Assembly: GCA_964591705.1 (NCBI GenBank)
Contig: CAZQCX010000003.1
Location: 1 to 64,000 of the forward strand
Origin: UBA11855 sp964591705
GTDB taxonomy: Archaea > Thermoproteota > Bathyarchaeia > Bathyarchaeales > Bathycorpusculaceae
Direction of reading: 5' to 3'
DNA length: 64,000 nt
In this document: piece after piece, positions 1 through 8,446 of the stretch
How positions within the stretch are numbered: position 1 is the stretch's first letter
Layout: each line of letters starts with the position of its first letter
The notes under the pieces: model-generated
Database searches by the model: none
What the model was told of the DNA's origin: nothing
What the model saw: only the letters and a program-made list of their open reading frames with translations
Position numbers and translations under genes: made by a program

Positions 1-456
1 GTAACAACCATAATGCCAACGATAACAACCATCAGCAGCGGCGTCGCAGCAGTCCAGACATCAGTTGGAACAGTGCAGACAACCCTGTCAGCAATCCAGG
101 GAACACTATCCAGCGTTAGCGGAAGTGTTGGAACCATATCCACAAGCATCGGCTCAATAACAAGTGAGCTGAGCGCAATCAACACAAAGGTAACCAGCAT
201 CAGCAACGGCGTTGCCACGATACAAACAGACGTTGGAACAATCAAAGGAACAGTCACATCAACAGACGGCAAAGTAGCAACAATCCAAACCGCAATCGGC
301 ACATTACAGGCAGATGTCAGCGACGTCCAAGCATCAGTTGACGTTGTCCCAGGACAAGTCAACACGCCAATCTACATCGCAGTGGTGCTAGCGCTCATTG
401 CAGCGATAGCGTCCATACTGTGCTTGGTAATGATGCGCCGAAAGATAGCAGGTTAA
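1..456 (+). CDS. C-terminal part of membrane-anchored fibrous surface protein (5' end outside window)
   Basis: The reading frame is open to the left edge, so this is probably the C-terminal end of a longer protein; the first ATG in view is at 13. About 110 residues are Ser/Thr/Gly/Ala/Val/Ile-rich with regularly spaced hydrophobics (units like VGTIQ, VATIQT, SAINTKV), the pattern of a trimeric coiled coil or fibre shaft. It ends in one hydrophobic segment of about 23 residues (YIAVVLALIAAIASILCLV) followed by MMRRKIAG, a classic C-terminal membrane anchor. It lies just before a pilus operon, and a terminator follows. I infer a cell-surface stalk; no enzymatic motif is visible. Confidence 0.6.
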   Translation, partial: VTTIMPTITTISSGVAAVQTSVGTVQTTLSAIQGTLSSVSGSVGTISTSIGSITSELSAINTKVTSISNGVATIQTDVGTIKGTVTSTDGKVATIQTAIGTLQADVSDVQASVDVVPGQVNTPIYIAVVLALIAAIASILCLVMMRRKIAG

Positions 457-458
457 GA

Positions 459-495
459 ACCCTCAGCAAAGCGAGGGTAACCCTCCTTTTCTTTG
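459..495 (+). terminator. Hairpin plus T-rich terminator
   Basis: ACCCTC at 459-464 pairs with GAGGGT at 473-478, and a T-rich tract (ttttctttgtttg) follows. It sits immediately after the stop of the surface-protein gene. Confidence 0.55.
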
Positions 496-846
496 TTTGC
501 TTTCGTTGCCTATTCGGGGGTATTTGTTTACAGTAGGTTCTGTAATCTTGTTCTCACGTTTTCTTCTTGATCTTTTCCAGGCAGTGACCCATTTCTGCAT
601 TGGGATCTCCGTTAGGCATTTCAGGTCGACGGGGTGGTGCGTTCTTTTCTATGTTCTTGAGGGGATGGGTTCTAGTGACTTTGCTTTGTTGGGTTGGGCT
701 TGCCGTTTTTTCCGGTTCTCTGGGTGTTTGGGCGGGGGGTGTTTGTCTGTGATATGTATTGTTGTTAGACGTGTCTTCAATATTATCTATTGAGACGTAA
801 TATTTAATAGAGTGTCCCCCCGAATTAACCTAACGGAGAACCAACA
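496..846. other. Intergenic region, no convincing gene
   Basis: This G/T-rich stretch differs in base use from the A/C-rich genes around it. It contains an open frame at 497-793 (98 codons, Cys/Phe/Gly-rich) with no ribosome-binding site and no recognisable domain, which I treat as spurious. The promoter of the downstream ATPase gene is at its right end. Confidence 0.5.
800..838 (+). promoter_or_regulatory. TATA box and Shine-Dalgarno site of the pilus operon
   Basis: A TATA-like sequence (atatttaat, 800-808) is followed about 26 bases later by cggag at 834-838, eight bases before the ATG at 847. This is a good archaeal promoter for the ATPase and probably the following pilus genes. Confidence 0.5.
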
Positions 847-2463
847 ATGCCAAAGCTGCGCCTATCCGCCCTCGACAAAATCAAAAAACTAGGCATATCA
901 AAAAAAAGACAACAAGAGATCCAAGCTTCCCCACCAGCCACCAAACCAATGCAGAAAGGCCTCAAAATAATCGAACGATACCCCCTCTACGAACCATTCT
1001 CACACGTCGCCATCGTTCAAAACCCAAAAACAGGCGAATTCAAATACATACTCGACGAACTACAACTAGACTCACTTGAAAAAAGCATATACGAACGCAT
1101 CCTCGACATCCTACTAGCCGAAATAGAATCCCCCAAAGAAACGCTAGCAGACCCCCGCAAGTTCTTCGCAGAAGAAGCAAAGAAAATAGTCGACAAATAC
1201 AGAATCAGCCTCGGCTGGCTCCCCGATGTATCATGGTACAAAATCCTCTACCACGCAGAACGCGACCTCGTCGGGTACGGAAGAATCGACCCGCTCATGC
1301 GCGACCCAAACATAGAAGACATATCATGCGACGGAGTCAAAAAACCCGTATACATATGGCACCGCAACTACGAAAGCATAGAAACAAACCTCGAACTCGA
1401 AAGCGACGAAATTCTCGACAACATGGTCGTCAAACTCGTACACATGGGAGGAAAACACGTCAGCTCAGCATTCCCAATAGTGGACGCCTCTCTACCTGGC
1501 AAGCACAGGCTCGCAGTCTGCTACAGACGAGAAATCACTCCGTTCGGAACAGCATTCACAATCAGGAAATTCAGAGAAGATCCATACTCAATCATCGATC
1601 TCATAAACATCGGAACGTTTTCCGAGGAAATGGCAGCCTACTTCTGGGTCTGCCTGGAAAACCGCGCCTCAATCATGGTTCTAGGCGGAACCGCAGCTGG
1701 AAAAACAACCGCCCTGAACTCAATGGCTTGCCTCATCAAACCAGGCAGCAAAATAGTCACAATAGAGGAAACCGCCGAACTGAACCTGCCCCTGGAAAAC
1801 TGGGTCTCCCTCATCGCAAGGCAAAGCTACGGTCTAGGCGGAAGCAGCATAGGCGAAGTAACACTATTCGACTTGGTCAAAACCTCAATGAGACACCGCC
1901 CAGACATCCTCGTCGTAGGCGAAGTCAGAGGCCAAGAAGCATACGTCCTATTCCAAGCATTGGCAACAGGACACGGCGGCATGTGCACCATGCACGCAGA
2001 AAACCTGGGTTCCGCAATAAAACGTCTAACGCAGAAACCCATGGACATCTCACCAGCCTATATCCCACTCATGAACGTCATTCTCTCAATACAGCGTGTT
2101 CACCTCAACAAACACGGAGTGAAAAAAGCGTTCAGACGCGTGATCAACGTCAACGAGATCGCGGATTTCGAAGACTACCGAAATCCCTTCAGCTGGCAAC
2201 CATCCAAAGACGAACACAAAATGGACCTGACGAGGAGCACGATGATCTCGTCAATCTCTGAACGCCAAGGCACCCCAACAAGCGAGCTTATAGACGAGAT
2301 AGACAAACGCAAAAACGTCTTACATTGGATGCGAGAGCGCAACATACGAAGCTACAAAGACGTGGCTGCCATAATCGCAGAATACTACGCCAGACCCCAA
2401 AACATCTATGAAAAGATAATATCCAGGGAGGAAGTCAAAGTTGCCCCTTCTAAAGAAGCTTGA
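847..2463 (+). CDS. Type II/IV secretion-system ATPase (TadA/FlaI/GspE family) of an archaeal pilus
   Basis: 538 residues. It should power assembly of pilin-like proteins at the cytoplasmic membrane. The Walker A motif GGTAAGKTT is at residues 280-288 and the Walker B segment DILVVGEVRG at 353-362. An Asp-box-type acidic strand (VTIEETAEL) and a His-box-like segment (GHGGMCTMHAE) lie around them. The N-terminal 200 residues match the usual archaeal pilus-ATPase N-domain. The next gene, a TadC/FlaJ platform, overlaps its 3' end by 23 bases, which indicates translational coupling. FlaI, pilus and Tad/Eap-type systems cannot be separated from sequence alone; no archaellum accessory genes (flaC-H) are present, so a pilus is more likely. 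Confidence 0.9.
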   Translation: MPKLRLSALDKIKKLGISKKRQQEIQASPPATKPMQKGLKIIERYPLYEPFSHVAIVQNPKTGEFKYILDELQLDSLEKSIYERILDILLAEIESPKETLADPRKFFAEEAKKIVDKYRISLGWLPDVSWYKILYHAERDLVGYGRIDPLMRDPNIEDISCDGVKKPVYIWHRNYESIETNLELESDEILDNMVVKLVHMGGKHVSSAFPIVDASLPGKHRLAVCYRREITPFGTAFTIRKFREDPYSIIDLINIGTFSEEMAAYFWVCLENRASIMVLGGTAAGKTTALNSMACLIKPGSKIVTIEETAELNLPLENWVSLIARQSYGLGGSSIGEVTLFDLVKTSMRHRPDILVVGEVRGQEAYVLFQALATGHGGMCTMHAENLGSAIKRLTQKPMDISPAYIPLMNVILSIQRVHLNKHGVKKAFRRVINVNEIADFEDYRNPFSWQPSKDEHKMDLTRSTMISSISERQGTPTSELIDEIDKRKNVLHWMRERNIRSYKDVAAIIAEYYARPQNIYEKIISREEVKVAPSKEA

Positions 2464-4153
2464 AGGCTTTTCCTTCCGCCTCTTCGGAGGCATAGCCCCC
2501 AAAGTATTGAGAAACTCGTCCTCAATCAAGAACAAACTCGAAAAAGCCAGAATCAGGATCTATCCTGAGACCTACATATCGTTGATGCTGCTGCTAGCAG
2601 TCATCACCGTGCCCATCTCGGTCGTGGCGGGCTTGATCTTCTTCTTCTTTGGGTTTATGCCCATGCTCTTTCTTCTTCCTTTGCCAGCCTATGTCATAGT
2701 TGGTTTCCTGTTCCTTCCATCGTCCAAGGCCAGCGACAGAGCGATTAGCCTCGAAAGAGAGATGCCTTTCGCAGCAGCCTACATCAGCGTCATGGCTTCT
2801 GGAGGAATAGCGCCTTACACCAGCTTCAAACGTCTTTCAGAAGTAGACCTCATGCCAGCCATGCGAAGCGAAGCAAGAGACATACTGAAAGATGTAGAGG
2901 TTTTCGGCGTAGACCCTTTATCAGCGTTGGAATCCGCAGCGAAAAAGAATCCTTTAGATATTTTCAAAGATCTGCTGTCAGGCTACGCATCCACGGTTAT
3001 AATAGGCGGAGACATCGGGCATTTCCTAGAACGCAAGGCAGAGGAAATATTCAAGACGCGAGCTTTGCGTGTGAAAGCCGCTGCAGAACGATTAGGAATG
3101 CTGCTGGAGACCTTCATCATCGTCATGGTCATGATGTCACTTTGCTTCTACATTCTGTTCGCCGTGGATCAGATACAAGCCACATCAAGCACGTCTATGA
3201 TGTCAGGCATAATCCTGTATACGTATCTCTTCACGCCCATGCTTTCGATGATGTTCATCTACTTGGCGCACAGCATGCAGCCAAAAGCACCGGTCACGGA
3301 CATGCTCCCATACAAAGTGTTCGGAGTCTGCGGAGTGGTAGGGATCGTTCTCTTCCTGCTCCTCACGAATTTCCTCGGAGCCGTGAACATTCCGTTGCTG
3401 TCTAGCCTTTCAACCATAATTGACCTGCCTGTGGCAATCGGGATCGGATTGTTCGTTGCCACCGCTCCCGCAGCCGCAGTCTACATCAAACTGAACAGGG
3501 AAAAAGTCGGCATGGAGCAGGGGGTAGCCAGCTTCCTGAGGGATTTGACAGAAGTTCGAAAGACTGGGCTTTCTCCAGAGAAATGTATCGAAAGTCTTTC
3601 CAGCCGTGACTTCGGCGTTTTCAGCAAGGAACTGCGCAAAATAAGCTCCGAAATCTCCTGGGGTGTTCCCGTGAAAAAGGTCATCATGGGCTTCGTCAGT
3701 CGAACGCGGAGCTGGATGACGCAGATTGTCATGTTTCTACTAGTGGAAACCATCGATGTGGGCGGAGGCACGATTCCGATGATTGAATCGCTTGCCAGAT
3801 TCAACAACCTCACGCAAGAAGTGGAGAAAGAGAAGAAGATGTCCGTTCGCCCATACGTCATGATGCCCTACTTAGCATCGATTCTCCTTGTTGCCACAAC
3901 AATCATGATGCTCAGCTTCACCACCGGCTCCGTCGTACCTGCAGGCTTGCCTGGACAGCCTACAACGCCGAAGGACCATGGTCCAGTCAAAATGATATTC
4001 ATGACCTCGGTGATTTTCCACAGCTATCTCATAGGGATCGTGGCTGGGAAAATCAGTGAGGAGTCAATCGCAGCAGGTTTCAAGCATGCCGCGATCCTCG
4101 TAGTGATTGCCCTCTTAGCTGCGAAGTTGGTGCCAATGTTCGTAACAATTTAA
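2441..4153 (+). CDS. Pilus assembly platform membrane protein with two T2SSF domains (TadC/FlaJ-like)
   Basis: 570 residues from a TTG start chosen because gggagg lies ten bases upstream. Several hydrophobic segments are visible: two near residues 45-95, two near 225-275, two near 297-350, and the last group in the C-terminal 100 residues. Two cytoplasmic helical T2SSF-type regions (about 100-220 and 360-470) alternate with them, as in TadC or archaeal FlaJ/PilC platforms. The order ATPase, platform, pilins is the standard archaeal pilus arrangement. It overlaps the ATPase gene and is followed 16 bases later by a pilin gene. Confidence 0.85.
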   Translation: MPLLKKLEGFSFRLFGGIAPKVLRNSSSIKNKLEKARIRIYPETYISLMLLLAVITVPISVVAGLIFFFFGFMPMLFLLPLPAYVIVGFLFLPSSKASDRAISLEREMPFAAAYISVMASGGIAPYTSFKRLSEVDLMPAMRSEARDILKDVEVFGVDPLSALESAAKKNPLDIFKDLLSGYASTVIIGGDIGHFLERKAEEIFKTRALRVKAAAERLGMLLETFIIVMVMMSLCFYILFAVDQIQATSSTSMMSGIILYTYLFTPMLSMMFIYLAHSMQPKAPVTDMLPYKVFGVCGVVGIVLFLLLTNFLGAVNIPLLSSLSTIIDLPVAIGIGLFVATAPAAAVYIKLNREKVGMEQGVASFLRDLTEVRKTGLSPEKCIESLSSRDFGVFSKELRKISSEISWGVPVKKVIMGFVSRTRSWMTQIVMFLLVETIDVGGGTIPMIESLARFNNLTQEVEKEKKMSVRPYVMMPYLASILLVATTIMMLSFTTGSVVPAGLPGQPTTPKDHGPVKMIFMTSVIFHSYLIGIVAGKISEESIAAGFKHAAILVVIALLAAKLVPMFVTI

Positions 4154-4169
4154 CAGGAGAGATAGAAAC

Positions 4170-4730
4170 ATGAAACGTGAACTCAACCATGAAATGGTTA
4201 AGAAAAAACTAGAAAAGTCAAGCCAAATCTTGGCGCGAATAGCCTGCGGCATCATGCCAGTTCGCAGACTGATCAGAAACAGGCGAGCCGAGAGCGCGGT
4301 CATATCTAACGTGATCCTCATAGGCGCGGTCATAGTCGTAGGGTTTGCCGCCCTCTTCTGGTCTCAATCTCAGTCATCCACCTACCAGCAACAATACAGC
4401 GACACCATAAACTCCTACGCCACCCAGCAGCAGGAACGCATCAGCCTGGAATACGTATCCTACACCAACGGCATACTAAGAGTGTACCTGATGAATTCCG
4501 GACCGATTAGCATCACTCTCCAAAGCCTTCGCGTGAACAACATCAGCTACAACATCACAAACCTCTACGATTTCAACACCGGCACACCCTTGGGAACCAC
4601 CAGCCTCAACGCAACCATAGGGCAAAAAGAAGGCTACATATCACAACCCGTCACTCTTGCTCCAGGAAGTTACACTTTAACAATAACAACAAGGAGGGAA
4701 TCTTCGTTTGTCTTCACCATCACGATCTAA
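4170..4730 (+). CDS. Archaeal type IV pilin-like protein
   Basis: 186 residues, with aggag 11 bases before the ATG. A long basic N-terminus ends in NRRAESAVISN and runs into a hydrophobic helix (VILIGAVIVVGFAALFW). This is the class III signal-peptide arrangement cut by the A24 prepilin peptidase, probably after RRA. The remainder is an extracytoplasmic beta-rich, Thr/Asn/Ser-rich domain. The next gene starts inside its 3' end. Likely a pilus subunit or minor pilin; the cleavage site is inferred, not proven. Confidence 0.75.
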   Translation: MKRELNHEMVKKKLEKSSQILARIACGIMPVRRLIRNRRAESAVISNVILIGAVIVVGFAALFWSQSQSSTYQQQYSDTINSYATQQQERISLEYVSYTNGILRVYLMNSGPISITLQSLRVNNISYNITNLYDFNTGTPLGTTSLNATIGQKEGYISQPVTLAPGSYTLTITTRRESSFVFTITI

Positions 4731-6059
4731 GAAAAAAAACAAAAGATTGATTCGCAATTCGAGAGGTTTCTCTTCCGTAGTCGGCGCACTCTTCGGTGTG
4801 CTGATAATCGTTTCCATGGTAGGAACCTATTTCGTCTGGTCCATATCACAAAACAATCTCTACAACAACACCGTCATGCAAATGAGCCAGCAAGACAACG
4901 TTAAACGCAGCGAAATAATTCAAGCATTCAACGCCACATACGATACAAAAAATCTCCCACAGGTAAAGGTTCTTGCCCCAATCCTCAACCTCGGTCCATA
5001 CCCGCTTCAAATCACCCGCGTATGGCTAAGCGACGCAAACCAAACAGGACTCTACAATGTAAGCCAACCCCTAAACATAAACGTCCCAGCAGGAGCCGCC
5101 CAAACAATCGAAACAACCATCCAATTAACTGGAGCACAACCAGACGACACCTTCACGTCATGGCTAGTCACCGCAAGAGGCAACGTCATACCCACCTCAA
5201 CAACACTACAAGGACCAGCCGGAACAATGGGACCAGCAGGACCAGCCGGACCAGCGGGACCAGCGGGACCGCAAGGCGAGACAGGGGCAACAGGAGCAAC
5301 CGGACCAGCAGGGGCAACAGGAGCAACTGGACCCGCAGGACCAGCAGGGGCAACAGGGGCAGCAGGGGCAACCGGCCCGCAGGGCCCTCCAGGCGAACCA
5401 CCTGAAACCGCATTGTCTTCCCTGATTTCTCAAGGCATAGGGTCGATCTCAATGAACTTCACTTCTTTCAGNNNNNNNNNNNNNNNNNNNNNNNNNNNNN
5501 NNNNNNNNNNNNNNNNNNNNNNNNNNNNNNNNNNNNNNNNNNNNNNNNNNNNNNNNNNNNNNNNNNNNNNNCTTCCCTGATTTCTCAAGGCATAGGGTCG
5601 ATCTCAATGAACTTCACTTCTTTCAGGTCCTATCCTGTAACTGGTACCAACGCCACAGGACCTGGAACTCTTGGAGCGGAAAATCCCGCTTTCACTTTTT
5701 CGCTGGTCACAAAAACCGCTTTCAGCATCAATGTAACTAATTTAGATCCTCGCAAGTTGGATCTTAACCTGTCATCCCGCAGTCAGCTCTGGGTTATAGG
5801 TCCAGCTGCAGGCGCCATCAAAGGGGCAGTATATAACATGGCTATAAGGGAAGGCAATAATATACGCATGATGTCTGCAACTGACTTCGTTATTCTTAGG
5901 TATAATGTCACGACGACAGTGTATTTTGGTCCAAATGCACCTGGAACTAAGGCTCTTAATCCTGGAATTGTCGCTGTAAACCTAGTTCTGACTGGGAAGA
6001 TTGGAAACGTGGACTATGGACAAAACCTCCCATTCATATCTCTCATTGCCACAGTATAG
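4708..6059 (+). CDS. Pilin-like protein with collagen-type Gly-X-Y region, interrupted by an assembly gap
   Basis: Starts at TTG 4708 behind aaggaggg. A basic N-terminus and NSRGFSSVVG lead into a pilin-type hydrophobic helix (about residues 24-48). A beta-rich stalk follows to about residue 168, then 21 perfect Gly-X-Y triplets (residues 169-231), then a C-terminal domain. The frame enters 100 Ns at 5472. The 55 bases before the gap are repeated exactly after it; collapsing that overlap restores one uninterrupted frame of 398 residues ending at 6059. The C-terminal head (about 150 residues, Asn/Thr/Val-rich) looks like an extracellular beta domain. I infer a minor or tip pilin with a collagen-like stalk. 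The number of repeats could be underestimated if the gap is real. Confidence 0.75.
5212..5400 (+). repeat. Collagen-like Gly-X-Y triplet repeat (21 units) inside the pilin
   Basis: Twenty-one consecutive triplets with Gly in every first position; X and Y are mostly Pro, Ala and Thr (units GPA, GAT, GPQ, GPP). At DNA level it is a 9-base-periodic, low-complexity stretch, which would explain why assembly broke nearby. Confidence 0.9.
5417..5471 (+). repeat. Left copy of 55-bp exact duplication flanking the N gap
   Basis: These 55 bases end at the first N and are identical to 5572-5626, which start right after the last N. The same orientation and frame make this an unmerged contig overlap rather than a biological repeat. 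Confidence 0.85.
5472..5571. other. Assembly gap (100 Ns)
   Basis: Exactly 100 Ns, a common placeholder for a scaffold gap of unknown size. It lies within the collagen-like pilin gene, between two copies of the same 55-bp sequence. Confidence 0.95.
5572..5626 (+). repeat. Right copy of 55-bp exact duplication flanking the N gap
   Basis: Identical to 5417-5471. Joining the two copies gives a continuous frame (Ser-Phe, then Arg-Ser-Tyr-Pro). Confidence 0.85.
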
Positions 6060-6131
6060 CTCCCTTCCTTCTTCGAGGAACAAGAACAGGCTCACGTACC
6101 TAGCTCCAAGCTTCAAAAAGCCTTTGCCAAA

Positions 6132-6171
6132 AGTTGGCGAACAACGACCAACTGGCGCTCTTCTTTTTTTC
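6132..6171 (+). terminator. Terminator after the pilin operon
   Basis: AGTTGG at 6132-6137 pairs with CCAACT at 6148-6153, and a T-rich run follows at 6161-6170. It lies about 75 bases after the stop of the collagen-like pilin. Confidence 0.5.
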
Positions 6172-6311
6172 TAATTATCGCATTCTTCCACTGCTAAAGA
6201 AGTTGGCTATGGCAGAATTAGCCACTCTGGAAACGATCTAGGCAAGATGCGCAAATCGGGAAAGAGGAACAGGTCGTCAGGAACATAGTTGAACAAACTA
6301 AGCTGAACAAA

Positions 6312-6551
6312 CTACGCGGATTTAGAACCAACTTGCCTAAGTTGCTTAGATCTCTCAACTGTAATCTTGGTTTTGCAGGACTTACAATGCAATTCCCCTT
6401 CACCTAGAGACGACAACCTATAGAAATTCAACCTGTTACAGACAGGGCACTTGGTATGCCGAAGCTTCTTCAACTCTTTCTCCATCATCGCCTCGTAGAA
6501 AGACCACATGTAACCAGAATCTATCGAACCATAACCGTCAGAACTCAACAC
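6312..6551 (-). CDS. Small zinc-ribbon protein
   Basis: 79 residues from a GTG start preceded by a purine-rich aggcggtga. Two CxxC knuckles (CPVC near residue 35 and CKSC near residue 57), about 20 residues apart, make a treble-clef or ribbon zinc site. The flanks are basic and helical. It is transcribed against the pilus genes and lies alone between them and the prepilin peptidase. Function is unknown; a nucleic-acid-binding or adaptor role is typical of such proteins. Confidence 0.55.
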   Translation of the reverse strand: MLSSDGYGSIDSGYMWSFYEAMMEKELKKLRHTKCPVCNRLNFYRLSSLGEGELHCKSCKTKITVERSKQLRQVGSKSA

Positions 6552-7269
6552 TCACCGCCTCTAAATGCTGCGCTCCTAAAAAAGAACGATCAGCTATATA
6601 ATCCATATGAACTGCAAGTAAATAATGCAACCAAAACACACGCATAACAACTCTGCTTGGCAGAGACCAACCGTCAAACGAACACCGACAAACAAACAGA
6701 CAGTTTCCCTGTTTGCAAGATATAAGAAACCCTAAGACAATGGACAACCACCACAAACACTTTCACCATAATGCTCAAACCAAAAAAATGAAGCCGAGCC
6801 CTTCCTGCCACACTACCGTCCGAAACTGTCACCCTCATAGCCAAAGATTCGATCTACGCGTTGGTCGCAGCCTCCGAAGACACTCCGATTCGCCTAAGAA
6901 GCTCCACTACATCAGAAACCACAGTGATTTTCATGAAGCAAAACATGCCAAGCGATGCCCATCACCTCAGAACCTTCCGCAGACAGCTTGAGGCAACCCA
7001 CAATACTGCACGAGTTTTAGCGCTCGCAAGACCACTACTAACACTGCAAAATTTCCAATGCACTCCATTCGCACAATTTGACAATCTGACCCACATGTTC
7101 GTGGCTAAATGAAATGCTATGCTACTCAAAACCCTGACGACCGATGAAGCCGAAATGTAACTCAAACAGCAAAGCCAACCCTAAGACCACCCCCGCTTTT
7201 CATGCTTTCCATTCTCATTTGAAACTACGTCTTTATTTATTGAAACACAATAATCATATCGAACGGAAC
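6552..7269. other. Long intergenic stretch with no convincing gene
   Basis: Only short overlapping frames are present on both strands, none with a ribosome-binding site or recognisable domain. An inverted repeat CAAACAG/CTGTTTG is at 6693-6699/6709-6715. A TATA-like tttatttatt near 7221-7230 probably serves the prepilin peptidase gene. Confidence 0.4.
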
Positions 7270-8085
7270 TTGCAGGAACTCTTAACCATCGCCAGAATAA
7301 CGCTTTCCATAGGCTTTCTTCTCTATGCTTCATGGAGCGACTACAGAACCAGAGAAGTGAGCAACACTGTCTGGGCAATTTATGGTCCAGTTGCTCTATG
7401 CCTCTCCCTCGCAGGCTTGCTTCTGTATGAACCTTCAAGACTACCATTCTTCATGCTCAGTTTTGGCGTAACCTCAATAATAGCCATCTTGCTTTTCTAC
7501 ACAGGCGGCTTCGGCGGAGCCGACTCCAAAGCCTTCATATGCATCGCTCTCGCTATTCCCTTCTCAACCGAAAAACTTTTCACCCCATTAATACCTAACG
7601 GAGTCTCTCCGCTCTCTCAAACCATATTCCCGATGACGATCTTCAGCAACAGCGTACTGCTAGCAGCAGCAACCGCAGCATATCTCCTGCTGTACAACCT
7701 GATTTGGCACAAGCGATCAAAACGGAAGATGTTCGAAGACGGTCTCGCCCATGAACCTCTTGGAAAGAAACTTCTGACGATCATAACAGGGCGCAAAACA
7801 ACTATCAAGGAGCTAACAGAAAAATGGCACGTCTACCCCATGGAAGACATCGAAAACGAAAGCCAAGACAAACCGCCAAGAAGACGCCTCGCAGTTCTTC
7901 CAAAAGACGAAGGAAGAGACGAAATTATTGAAAGACTAACTCAAGCCATTAAATCTGGGAAAATCAACAACCAAGTCTGGGCAACACCTGGCTTGCCAAT
8001 GCTGATCTTCGTAACACTTGGACTAGTAACCAGCCTATTGTTTGGAGACATCGTCTGGATCCTAGTTATTTCCGCTCTGGGCTAA
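7270..8085 (+). CDS. A24-family prepilin peptidase (PibD/FlaK-like)
   Basis: Polytopic membrane aspartyl protease that removes class III signal peptides from pilins. The two catalytic Asp are visible in SDYRTREVSN and GGFGGADSK (residues 66 and 127 counted from the upstream ATG at 7144). About six hydrophobic segments are split by a charged loop of some 100 residues near the C-terminal third, longer than in minimal PibD. The frame opens at 7144, but its first 42 codons look non-coding and a TATA-like box lies at about 7222, so I prefer TTG 7270. Its place beside the pilin genes fits processing of both pilins. Confidence 0.85.
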   Translation: MQELLTIARITLSIGFLLYASWSDYRTREVSNTVWAIYGPVALCLSLAGLLLYEPSRLPFFMLSFGVTSIIAILLFYTGGFGGADSKAFICIALAIPFSTEKLFTPLIPNGVSPLSQTIFPMTIFSNSVLLAAATAAYLLLYNLIWHKRSKRKMFEDGLAHEPLGKKLLTIITGRKTTIKELTEKWHVYPMEDIENESQDKPPRRRLAVLPKDEGRDEIIERLTQAIKSGKINNQVWATPGLPMLIFVTLGLVTSLLFGDIVWILVISALG

Positions 8086-8347
8086 GTTCTGCAGCAAGCT
8101 CAAGCTTGTCAATACCGCTTTTACTGCGCTTCATGAAAGAAACCGAGGCAGTAACCATCAAAAGCGAACCAAAACCAACGAGCGAAATAGCATGACTCTG
8201 ATACGGATACCTAAGATTAACACTGGAAGCAATAGACGGACCCTCAGGGGAGGGATACGAGTACAAGAAAGCGCTTACGCCAAACAAAGCAATAGCCACA
8301 ATCAGCAAACATATCTCGGTTTTAAACCTCAAGTAACTCGCCCTCAA
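8066..8347 (-). CDS. Small two-TM membrane protein
   Basis: Up to 93 residues from TTG 8347; a second TTG five codons later has a better-spaced gagg. Two hydrophobic helices (ICLLIVAIALFGVSAFLY and AISLVGFGSLLMVTASVSF) flank a roughly 25-residue Pro/Ser/Tyr-rich external loop, and the tail is basic. It overlaps the end of the prepilin peptidase gene by 20 bases, tail to tail. I do not recognise the family. The clear membrane topology supports a real gene. Confidence 0.5.
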   Translation of the reverse strand: MRASYLRFKTEICLLIVAIALFGVSAFLYSYPSPEGPSIASSVNLRYPYQSHAISLVGFGSLLMVTASVSFMKRSKSGIDKLELAAELSPERK

Positions 8348-8446
8348 ACTTGCTTTCTATGGGTTTGCGAACAATTTCATACGTTATAGAAACAAAGGAT
8401 ATTTTAGCTTTGTGGAAAAAATATGCACCCAAGAAGGTCAAACACC

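Noticed and set aside
497..793. 98-codon plus-strand ORF
   Set aside because: Cys/Phe/Gly-rich, no ribosome-binding site, base composition unlike neighbours, lies after a terminator.
1233..2261. 342-codon ORF inside the ATPase gene
   Set aside because: Arg/His-rich product in another frame of an obvious ATPase; a typical shadow.
6538..7165. Several short ORFs on both strands
   Set aside because: Overlapping, low complexity, no domains or consistent starts.
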